Shown here piece after piece: positions 12,199-22,400 of a DNA stretch of 64,000 nt; position 1 is the first letter of the stretch; every line of letters begins with the position of its first letter. The DNA comes from Cheilinus undulatus (taxonomy: Eukaryota > Chordata > Actinopteri > Labriformes > Labridae). The stretch spans positions 7,113,933 to 7,177,932 of the forward strand of contig NC_054870.1 in assembly GCF_018320785.1 (NCBI RefSeq), read 5' to 3'. The position numbers and the translations under genes are program-made. The notes below the pieces were generated by a model that did no database searches, was not told where the DNA came from, and worked only from the letters and a program-made list of their open reading frames with translations.

Positions 12199-12620
12199 GT
12201 TGGGCCGAAGAGAATTGGACCGTCCTGGGGAAAGTCTGCGAGGTCTGGTTTGGTTTAGAGGGAGAGAGGGGGAAAGCGAGGAGAATCAGCCGCACTGTGA
12301 ACACTTTTACCGCAGCAGCGGCTCCTCCTTCATGCCGCCCCTTCCTGTCAACCTACACCGGCGCTCACAGCCCAACCAGCCGCTGCCGTTAAACCTTATT
12401 TAAACTAGCCTCTGCTGTTTTAAAACTGTATCACAGCCTGGTCTTTAACCTTATATGAGAGTAGCTTTGACAGCAGAAACACGAGGGAAACTCCGTGAGT
12501 TTAGCTCCACTTTAATGCGGTTAAAGAAGCTTTTAACGTCTTTGAGCGGGACTTTGAGGCACGTTGGCGAAGCACAAGTCAGTAAAACACTAAACACATG
12601 TCTGTAAGTGTTAAATAATG
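12199..12620. promoter_or_regulatory. GC-rich region upstream of GLUD1, possible divergent promoter with SHLD2
   Basis: The bases just upstream of the GLUD1 ATG are markedly richer in G+C and CpG than the AT-rich surroundings, as expected for a housekeeping promoter. No TATA box is visible. In human, GLUD1 and SHLD2 are divergent with very closely spaced 5' ends. Here the SHLD2 ATG lies 7.15 kb away, but it is preceded by a splice acceptor, so a non-coding SHLD2 first exon must lie upstream. A donor-like TCTGTAAGTG with GTAAGT at 12604 is one candidate for its end. The shared promoter is inference from synteny. Confidence 0.5.
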
Positions 12621-13744
12621 AGCTCTGTCAACTTTTATCACATTTATTGTAAGGTTTCTGTTGCTTTTAAGCTAGTATCGAGCTACCTAATGTAGCGCTG
12701 TGCTGTTTCCGGTTACAACCTTCAAAATAAAATGTTAATTTTGCTACAGATTTACGTTCTATTCAGTTTTTAAAGAACTCAGCTTTCTCTTTTTGTTTAC
12801 ATAATTTTTATTTTTCTACATGTTAATAGTTATGACATTTGACATTCTAAAAGTACAACATAAACAAAAAATAATAATATTAAAGCAGAAGATGGGCAAT
12901 TTGGCCTCATAAACTCTACTATGATGTCTTTGAGAAGAGACAGCTTCAAGGAATCAACATAAAATCTACTCTTTTAAAGTCACTGCCCATTTACTAATAT
13001 CAAAAGACAACAAATGAAAAAATAATCATAGGCCTAGGATAAGAATATAATATATTTGGTGCTTTTATTGTGGAGGCACATTGGTTCTAAATGCTGCACT
13101 TTACTTCCTCCCGTGTTAGTGATTCACCAATCAGGATTCAGTCCCAGGGACACACACCCCCAAAAAACAAAACATCAACATGAAGTGCCTGATTTAGTCA
13201 CAGCTTCACAAAGAGAAAACAAATAAATCAGAATAAGGAATTATTGATCTTTAAACTGAACAGAATGAGCATTAGTATTCTGTGGAGGTCAAACTGTCGT
13301 CTTCTCTAACCTTAGGTAAATCAGAGAAGGTTAATGAGGACTTATTGATAATTAAACTGTTCAGAATGATCAGTAATACTCTGTGGAGGTTTAAATGTCC
13401 AACCTTTGAGTAATTCAGAAAAAGTTTTTACCGTCTCTATGTCTCTTCAGTGACATATTTGACATTTTCAGCAGGAAACAGACTACACTGACTACAGTAT
13501 TCACTCTCTCACTATATTCTATATTCACTATATTCACTCTCTGCCATGACTGGCAGATAGTGAATATTCCTCTATTCCTCCCAGCATTGTGAGTATTCTC
13601 GCTACAATTCGCCGCCTTTCTCTCTGTTACGCTCCGACTTGTCTCCTCGACCGGGCATGTGTCTTTCAAACTCTATAAACTCCAAAACGTTGAATAAGTT
13701 ATTCATGTCCGCCATGTCCTGGTGTAAGTGGTAACAGCGCAGAC
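12621..13744. other. Intergenic or SHLD2 5' intron, no gene seen
   Basis: AT-rich DNA. Around 13230-13420 there are two imperfect copies of an approximately 115-bp unit (CTGTGGAGGT at the end of each). Nothing coding. Confidence 0.55.
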
Positions 13745-14492
13745 CAACGCCATTAGCCCTATCTCCCAATAGTACAGAATCCTTTAAAAATTTCCTGAAT
13801 CCAGACGGTGATCCGGATCACTCTCAAAATCTAATCAGTTCTTCCTTATGCTAACCTTGCAAAGCAGATGGATATGCACGTTTCCTTGTTTCTCACCGGC
13901 GAATCCATCTTGCAAAGCTCCCATCTGAACCATTTGGGCCCCGGTTAGAAAGTGACAACACAAATCAGCAATGAAGGGCAGTACTTTCAGACACAGAAGA
14001 GTCGTGACGTAAACCAGCAGCAGCAAGAGCTGGTGCAGTTACGGCAGAAGAGATTAGCGTGGATGCTACTAAAACTCCAGTTTTATCAGAACTTGACGAC
14101 ATTTCTTCGTTAAAAGAAGAACAAAGAACAGCAGTGAGTTGTTTTCTTTTCAAAACGACAAAAGTCGAGTACTTTCATGTCTACAGTCGCCATGTTTCGC
14201 GTTATTCCTCGGTAGCTGCCCACACGCAGCTCGATAGCAGCTGACACACGTATTTTGTTGCTCTGATTGGCCCGTAGAGATGTGAAAGAAAGAACGTTCA
14301 TCCAATCACACTCCAAGATTTTTTCAAAGCCTCTGCCTTTTCCCAAATCCATCTGGTGTGTCAGGTTATCCTTATGCCATTTCTGACATTTCCTGAAAAT
14401 GTCATGAAAATCTGTCCGTAACTTTTTGAGTTATGTTGCTAACAAACAAACGAACAAACCCACCCGATCACATAACCTCCTTGGCGGAGGTA
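13745..14492 (-). mobile_element. Interspersed repeat with ACCTCCGCCAAGGAGG end, split by a MITE
   Basis: On the minus strand it begins TTACCTCCGCCAAGGAGG and continues through AACATAACTCAAAAAGTTA and CAGGAAATGTCAGAAATGGC to GAGAGTGATCCGGATCACC. This is a widely dispersed animal repeat with no coding potential here. Its two halves are separated by the element at 13852-14368. Confidence 0.7.
13852..14368. mobile_element. MITE with perfect 9-bp target duplication, probably MULE-type
   Basis: 517 bp, TCCTTATGC at 13843-13851 and again at 14369-14377. Its ends are inverted and imperfect: TAACCTTGCA...CAGATGGAT on the left, ATCCATCTG...GTCAGGTTA on the right. A 9-bp duplication is usual for MuDR-type elements. 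Confidence 0.8.
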
Positions 14493-15157
14493 AAAATGTT
14501 AAGCATCAAGTGTTTAGGTGGAAAACCTGGAAAGTGCACATACAGAACACACATACAGAAATTATCTTTTTGATTGAAATGTCTCAGTTAAAACAAACTG
14601 CTATCTGCACCTTCAATCTATGAACTTGAGTTAGAATACAATACTTATGCTCTCTGACTTTTAAAGATAAAACCTTAAAATAATATAAAACTAGTCCCTG
14701 GATTCTAGATCTCTGGATGTATAAGATCAACTGAAATCTTGTATAAAATGAACAGTTCCTGTGCAAAAAGATGCATGTCTCGCATGAACAGATGTCGTAC
14801 GTCGCGCTGTTTCTTTAGCTTTAGCCTATTTTTGTGACTCTCCGCTATGTCAACTTCCTTGACTTCTCTGTTCTTGTTCCCGCAGAGATGTGGAAGTAAG
14901 GCATTGATAAGGGAATCATTAAGATAAAATCTTAATGATGTCAGTGGATTGAACCAATTGGAACTGGTTCTCAGCTGGACCCGGTTCTTAGTTCCCATCC
15001 CTAATTCACCATCAGGATAAAGTTACTGAAACTGAATAAAACTAAAATATAAGAATCAATGTAGTGATCTGAAACTAAAATAAAAACAAGACTGTACAGA
15101 AATCAGTCACTAAAATGGAACTGTGTGCTAACAGAGCTAACTAAATCAGATCAGAGA

Positions 15158-15765
15158 CTAAGGGTTAGTCCCATTTCTACCCCTTAGCCCTTATCTTAGC
15201 CCTACCACTTGGATTTGCGCGTTCACATCAAGTGAAGTGGTGTTGTAATTCTCTTTTGAATCAAGGGCTAGTGCTGAGGGCTACATTGCCTTTGAAACGA
15301 AGATTTTTCAGGCAACACTTGAAACCAAGGGGAATGAGGAATTTCTCACCATGCACTGCGTTCACTTACGAAATGGCACAACAGACTAGGAAGGAGGTGC
15401 ATAAATGTAAATATTTTCGGCATTGATTATGATAAATACAACAGTGGTGTTTTCTCATATATTCAGTCTTTAGCTACTAGGGATGGGAGTTCATTGTATT
15501 TTAGGTATGTAAACGTGTAAACAAGGGCTAAGATAAATGGCTAAGATCAAAACAGAGATCCATTGTATGAAAGACATGGTCGAAGCTTTATCGTCACCTC
15601 CGATGGCGCATTGTTTGTCGAAAATGTGTGATGATGAACGGCAATCAAGTGGTGTCTCATTTCTTAAGAGTAGGTTTTCACCCCTACCCATTACCACTCT
15701 GTTTCAAGGGGTAAGAGGGAGACAAAGGAGAAGGGCTAAGAAGTAGAAATGGGATTGACCCTTAG
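15158..15765. mobile_element. MITE with about 40-bp inverted ends
   Basis: Left CTAAGGGTTAGTCCCATTTC continuing TACCCCTTAGCCCTT; right AAGGGCTAAG...GAAATGGGATTGACCCTTAG. The superfamily is not assigned because no clear target duplication was found. Confidence 0.75.
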
Positions 15766-15996
15766 TCTTTGACGCCAGACTGGTATGGCCTCTAGTATTT
15801 ATCTTAGACACACTGGTTTATGTTTGGATGAGTTTGTTCACAGCAGAGGTTTTCTGAAATAGAACCCCCGGGACACTGACTAAAGCCAGTCGAACACCAT
15901 GTGACTCTGGTGGAATGTCAGCTCACTCTGAGGCTGAATCGTTTAGGACAAACGATCATCACAAGCATTTTATGAGCTCAATACGTATGGTCTGGT

Positions 15997-16091
15997 GGTC
16001 GACCACGACCTGAGCGCTCATACTGTACAGAGTAATGGTCGACAACGACCTGAGGGTTCCTACTGTAGAGTATGATGGTCGAATCATCTCT
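15997..16091. repeat. 40-bp tandem repeat, about 2.3 units, with GGTCGAC core
   Basis: Units start at 15997, 16037 and 16077: GGTCGAC, an ACGACCTGAG block, then TACTGTA. The third is cut short. Confidence 0.8.
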
Positions 16092-16879
16092 CACAGAGGT
16101 TGAGACAGAGCAGACAATGAGCTCCATTCATGCTGCTTTAATCTTTTGGTCTTTATCCATCAGGGTTTTATCAATCCAGATATCTGTTTTATTCTGGTTG
16201 TCAGTTCGTTTAACTTTTACGTGTCAGTTTATTAGTGAAAAAAAACACCATTGACTTCTTCTTATCAAAATGATTTACAGATTAAACTCAGCAGCACCAC
16301 CTAGTGTCCAAACTAAGAAGAGTAAAGTCAATCATCAGCTTCATGTTCTGATGTTAGCTCACTTTATTTTGAAAGATTTGCTGCATGTCAAATAAAAATG
16401 GGCCACAGGCCACAGTTGGTCCCTGGGCCATGGTTTGGACACTACTGCCCTAATCCTACTGTCTTCCATGCATATTTCTTTGTTCTGTAGTCTGTTTCGG
16501 TGAATAAAGCATATCCTCTCTCAAACCCAGCTCTAGAGCTTGTCATGGTTTGCTTCAGCTCTCAGGTTCTTTTTTTTTTTAAAGACCGTAAACATGGAGG
16601 TTCTCCATAAATCACAAACATCCAGAACATCCAGAACATGAGGAGCTTCTCTGCTGGACGTCTGGGCTCATGCTAATAAACTCTGCTGCCTCTACAGGGA
16701 CATATGGGTCTTTAAAACTGGTTCTAACATTTACTGAACTAAATCAGGAACAGGATGATGGTGGAGCCCACAGACTGGACCTGCTGTCTTGGTCTCTGTT
16801 TGACTGACAGCAGCAGGTGGAGGGAGAATCTGACACTGTAACTGAGCACGCTCACATGATGGCGATGGGGCACACATGA
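16092..16879. other. Upstream of SHLD2, no gene seen
   Basis: AT-rich DNA with a possible hAT-MITE end near 16395-16445 (GGGCCATGGTTTGGACACTA). No exon was recognised. Confidence 0.5.
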
Positions 16880-17192
16880 GGGTCAGACCTTCAGGGGTAC
16901 CACAGTACAGCCTGTGGGCCAAACAGGGAGGGTAAAACCTTCAGAGGGACCACAGTGGAGCCCACAGAGGGGTAAAACCTTCAGAGGGACCACAGTGGAG
17001 CCCACAGAGGGGTAAAACCTTCAGCAGGACCACATTGGAGCCCAGAGAGGGTTAAAACCTTCAGCAGGACCACAGTGGGGTTAAACCTGTAAAGAGAACC
17101 ATAGTTGAGCCCACAAAGGGTAAAAACTGTAGAGGAACCACAGAGGAACCCGTAGAGGGGTAAAACCCGTAGAGGAACCCCAGTGAAGCCCA
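16880..17192. repeat. Minisatellite of about 41-bp units
   Basis: Units with GGGGTAAAACCTTCAGAGGG then ACCACAGTGGAGCCCACAGA repeat about seven times, decaying toward 17.2 kb. Confidence 0.85.
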
Positions 17193-17264
17193 TAGAGGAG
17201 TAAACTTGGAGCATTTTTCTCAAAAACTGTTCCTGCCCAGCTGGTTCAATCTGGTGCAGTTTGG

Positions 17265-17774
17265 TTAAAGGGATACTTCAAAATTTTGGCAAATTCGTCC
17301 GTTGCCATAATCCCTATAGTCTTAGTAATAGGTTCGTTACCTTCAGTTGTCGGGGCAAGTTGTTTTTGGATCGGCCCCTGCCGAGTTTGGACCTGCTGTG
17401 CCAACTCAATGTAAGCAGACGGTATTCCGGCTTTCCTACATCAAACTCATCAAATACACAATCCAACAACTCCAAAACACTCTCGTGGACAAGTTGTGAC
17501 CTGCACATTCACCACACTATGAAATAATAATGTATACAGGTCACAACTTGTCCACGAGAGCGTTTTGGAGTTGTTGGATTGTGTATTTGATGAGTTTGAT
17601 GAGGGAAAGCCGGAATACCGTCTGCTTACATTGAGTTGTCACAGCAGGTCCGAACTTCGCAGTGCCGATCTAAAAACAGCTTGCACTGACAACTGAAGGT
17701 AACAAACCTATTACTAAGACTATAGGAATTATGGCAATGGACGAATTTGCCAAAATGTTGAAGTATCCCTTTAA
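17265..17774. mobile_element. 510-bp foldback element flanked by TTAA
   Basis: Two inverted arms of about 238 bp (17265-17503 and 17537-17774) are separated by a 33-bp loop. Both ends read TTAAAGGGATACTTCAA. The arms match almost base for base, e.g. GGTCACAACTTGTCCACGAG against CTCGTGGACAAGTTGTGACC. It lies in the likely 5' intron of SHLD2. Confidence 0.92.
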
Positions 17775-17904
17775 GTTTTGTGCAGTCTCGTTCAGTTTGG
17801 TTTAGTTTGGTTCACTTTGGTTCAGCCCTTCCAGTTGCACTCTGAAAGGTTGTAAAGCTGCCAAAATCTGTACCATGCTACCTTTGTGGGAGGAATGTTT
17901 TATA

Positions 17905-18520
17905 AGCCTTGATTACATCATCCTTGAGGGCAAGAATAGAATGTTTTACAAACTTAAAAGTATGAACTGTCTTCAAAGGCAAGGGTGGATTTTTAAATAG
18001 ATTTGATGACTTCTTTCAAAGGCGAGGATGAAATTTTTTATAAACTTAAAAGCATGAATTGTCTCCAAAGGCAAGAGTGGTTCCTGGTAGATTGATGACA
18101 TGATAAAAGGCAAGGATGGAATGTTTTATGAACTGAAAAGTGGGAAGTTCTTTAAAGGCGAGGATGGAATTTTTATAGATTTAATGACATCATCATTAAA
18201 GGAAAGGATGAAATGCTTTTATAAACTTAAAGTTGGAATTTCTTCAGAGGCAAGGATGATATTCTTTATAGATCGATGACATGGTAAAAGGCAAGGATGG
18301 AATGTTTTATAAACTAAAAAGTTTGAATTTCTTCAAAGGTGAGGATGGAATTTTTATAGAATTGATGACATCATCTTTAAGGGCAAAATGGAATGTTTCA
18401 GAAGCTTATATGACTTTAAAGGGCAGAGTGTTGGTGAAGCTTGGGATGATAGGGGCTTTTTTCCTCCATTTTTTCTCAAAATGTGCTATAGTTGGCAACG
18501 TTTGGAAAAGTGGGTGAAAC
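17905..18520 (+). repeat. Tandem array of the GGCAAGGATGGAATG family
   Basis: About eight units of 65-75 bp with AAAGGCAAGGATGGAATG, TTTTATAAACTTAAAAG and GATTGATGACATCAT. It ends in the family's unique part (AGCTTGGGATGATAGGGGCT ... GCTATAGTTGGCAACGTTTG). Confidence 0.85.
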
Positions 18521-18529
18521 TGAACAGGA

Positions 18530-19347
18530 GCAAGGTTTTTTCTCTGTTTTTTGGTTAAAATCAGACAGAAAGTCTGTATTTCTGTTATTTCTAAACATGA
18601 AATTAACAGATTTGATTATTTAAAAACACACGATAGATAAGAGGAGAGAACATCATGACAGCTTTCATGTACGTAGATGTTGACAGTGTTTTTGGACAAC
18701 TTAGCATGAAGGATGATAATGACTGTGTCTAGTATGTTTTTTTGTTGCTGCGGTATCAAAAAGGTTTAAATGGTATAGTTTTGACTTCTATCATATATAA
18801 TAACCTTCATGTGTTGTGACCTCCGCTTATCCATGCAGGGTCTCCTTTGTGAATATGGATCTATGACCTTTGGCTCGGGGACAGACCTTCGTTTTATTCT
18901 GACGCTGATGGATCGACGGTCATTTAAGATTATCAGACAGCGGTCTTAACAGGAAGTCACTATTGGGTACTGATGTATGGATGACATGCTGGGAATGTTA
19001 TTCTGGCCTAGACTGGGCACCAGTCAGACTCCACATATGGAACAGACCTGAACCTCCCCCAGCATCCTGCTCTCTTATTGGTTGTTGGTTATTGTTCTCA
19101 GCTGTCTGTGTTCATACATGATGGAGCTGTGTTCTGCTGAGTCACGGTTGTGTCAGCTCCAGTTTTTCAGGTTGAGTTAAAGAAACTCCAGAGGGCCATT
19201 TTTAAAGCCATAAAACATGAAATCATGTTCCTGTTCTGAGCTGCTGCAGTAAAACAAATCCTCCCATTCACTTGTTCAGTCTCTAGTGATAGGATCTCTC
19301 TGGGTCTCATGTTTTCACTCTAATATTACTATTAACCCCCCCTTTAG
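18530..19347. other. SHLD2 upstream intron, no feature seen
   Basis: Ordinary sequence up to the coding exon 1 acceptor. No alternative coding start was found. Confidence 0.5.
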
Positions 19348-19350
19348 AAC

Positions 19351-19495
19351 ATGTCTGACCGGCCTAGGATCCACGTCTTCCTGGGGGCCCCTCCTTCCTC
19401 ATCAGGCCCTGGGATGGGGGATGGGGATTGTCCCTCTGCTGACTGGAGACACCTGGAGCTCACCTGGCAGGATGGACATTTGAAGCTTTCACCAG
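19351..19495 (+). CDS. SHLD2: SHLD2 coding exon 1
   Basis: 145 coding nt, donor GTGAGA. Encodes the REV7/SHLD3-binding N-terminus. A pyrimidine-rich acceptor (CCCCCCCTTTAG) ends at 19347, only 3 nt before the ATG, so this is not the first transcribed exon. Confidence 0.9.
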
Positions 19496-22400
19496 GTGAG
19501 ACTGCTGGATTAAATGTTAAAAAACTTTGGTTTCATCCTCACCATATCCTGATGATCAGCAAGGCTGGAATGAGTACAGGACTATGGTAACCAGGTATAG
19601 GTACAGTGACTGTGATTTAAGTTTACCGGGGCCCTGTGCTCCAGGTAATACCCTACCTTTGCCTGATGGTAGATCTGCCTGCAGGTGTATCTCAGGAAAA
19701 AACAGAATGAAAAAATGAAAAAGTTATTTTTTCCAATGATTTAACTAAAGCTATACTTCAATATTTTCTAGATTCATCTCATACAAAGTGAAATATTTCA
19801 GACTTTTAAGTTTTAATCTTGATAATTATGGCGTACAGCTCACAAAAATCTAAAAATCCAATATCGGAATATATGGAAGATTATTTTTTTAAATTTAAAT
19901 GACAAGAAAAACTAACTGTTTCATGATATTCTGATTTTTTGATGCACTTGTATGCTAATACCTGCATGTATTTAAGCAGATAGATAATACAAGTGAGTAA
20001 ATGGAGCCTTGACAACCCCCATTATTTATAATATATTCTCATAATCCGTGAATAAACAGCTTTGCAGATTGATCAGACTCTTTTGAAAAATCCTGTGGTG
20101 AAGTAGAGATCTGACAGAATGTGAATAAATCAGCAAGGGTTGCTTAAATAAAACCTTCAAATATGGGTTTATGAGATTTTATTGACATTTTAGCTGGCCA
20201 GCAACCCAACTTTTTTGGAACTGTTGTTGTATTTCAGTGACTTTTTAGTAGAATTGGTCTATTTTTTTATTTAAAGGTTTGTTTTTACATGTTATTTGTT
20301 ACTTTTTTCAGACAGGGTTGGGAACCAAACAGATTTATCATTGGAGGAGGACAGAGTGAGCAGAGAGAGCTCAGACAGACCAGAAGAACCGGACTCTGAT
20401 GGGTCTGAGTCCTACCATAAAGGGGACTGTACTGCTGAACCACAGGGACAGGAGGAGAGAGAGCGATGTGGCATCCTGTCAGAATCAGACCGTAGACATG
20501 ACAGTGAAAGTTCAGAGTCCGTTCATGAGTATCTGGCGAACTGTTTCCCTGCAGCAGAGTCAGACTCAGAGGGTCCGCAGAGCTCCAGACGGTCATCAGC
20601 CAACCCCCCACTGTCCAGCCACTCTCACTTCCTGTCCACCTGGACTCTGAGTCAGGCCCTGGTCCTGAGAGGCAGACACAACATCCAAGCAGCTAGCCCC
20701 CTGAAAGCCCAGCCTCCTCAGACCCCATCCTCCTCAAGCACCCCTGAGCTCTTCAGCCCGCAATCCTCGACCCCCGGAGGCTCCCTGGACCTCTTCAGCC
20801 AACTGAGCTGGTCCCTGAAGGCCCAAGAAGGGGGCGTGGTTATCGAGGTTACCACAGAAGGCATTCTCTGTTCCCAGGAGTTGGCGCAACATGAGTCCAG
20901 CTCTCCTCCTAAAGCCAAGAAAGCTCGAGTCTCAGGGGAGGTAAGGGTGGGACCATCAGACACCAAGACCAAAGCTGAGCCCACAACCAGCACTGAGTCT
21001 GCAACCACAGCCAGGTCCACAACCACTGCTGAAAGAACGACCATGGCTGAGACCATGACCAGCACTGAGCCCAAAGGCCACCACACGCTCCTGAGCTGCT
21101 GTGAAAGAGGGGTGGGGCCATACTCGGTGCTGGTGGCGGTGGTTCATCCATGTCATATCAAGGAGGTCAAGGTGGGTTGAGACATGGTGAGGTGTCACTT
21201 TTCTCTAAAAATGTTCACTGACAGGTGGGTGACTAGAGAACGCCAAACACCAAGCAAAACTGGTCCTGAAGTCCACCTTTTACCTGCTAAATAGGTGTAG
21301 CTAAAGCATTAGAATATCATGAAAATGTCCATTTTATCCTGTTATTTACTTTAGAAAGTTAACCTTTAATGATTAAGGCTTACAGCTCACGACAATAAAA
21401 AACACAAATATAAGAATATCGTGGAAATGTCCAATTTTCAAAGGTTTCCTTTTTCACTTCGCCTGCATCTGATCCAACTCACCACCAGGTGGTGATCACT
21501 TGACAGCCCCACTCCACTCTTCACTCGTGTGTCCAGAACATATGGCCGCAGATCTGATGAAATGAAAACAGAGTTGATCATCGACCTTTGGCCTAGGGTG
21601 CTCTGGTACCAAGTACACTTATGAGCATCCCTTTGTTCAAACATGGTGTTTGTTATGGCCAATCCATGACTAGCACAGAAGTCCAATAACAAAACACCAC
21701 TTGGGTTCAGATCGGGCAGGCCGTTCCTCCCAGTCACCCCCCTCCAGGAGTCTCCATTTGCCAACATAGGCATTGAAGTCCCCCAGTATGATAATGGAGT
21801 CCCCAGGCGGCACTCCTTCCGGGGCACCACCCAGAGACTCCAAGAAGGGCGGGGACTCCGACCTGCTATTCAGTGCATATGCACCAATAACAGTCAGAGC
21901 TTTCCTCCTGACAACCTGAAGTCACAGAAAGGCAACCCACCCTTCCACTGGGAAAAACTCCAACACAGAGGCTGCCAGCAGGGGGCTCATGAGTATCCCC
22001 ACACCCACCCGGGGCCTCTTACCCTGGGCAACTCCAGAGTAGAAGAGCGTCCAGCCCCTCTCTGGAACCAGAGTTGTGCATGGAGGTGGGCCTGACTATA
22101 TCTAACTGGTAACATTCTGCATCCCACACCAGCTCTGGCTCTTCCCCACCAGAGAAATGACGTTCCATGTCCCCATAGTCAGTCTCTGATGCTGAGGGTC
22201 AGAGTGCCTGGGTCCCCACCTTTGCCAGCTGCCCAGCTTACAAACCCCTCCACCATGATAAGGAGGCAATTCTCGGAGCAGGACATGTCACAATGGTGCA
22301 GTAATTCATGAAAAGAAGCCCTGACCAAGTACTGAGTGATAAATGAGCAAAATTTAACAAAAAGTCAACATTTCTTTATTATAAAGTATAAAACACAGAC

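Noticed and set aside
20718..21198. Open frames antisense to SHLD2 exon 2
   Set aside because: Shadows of the coding strand caused by its codon bias and repeats.
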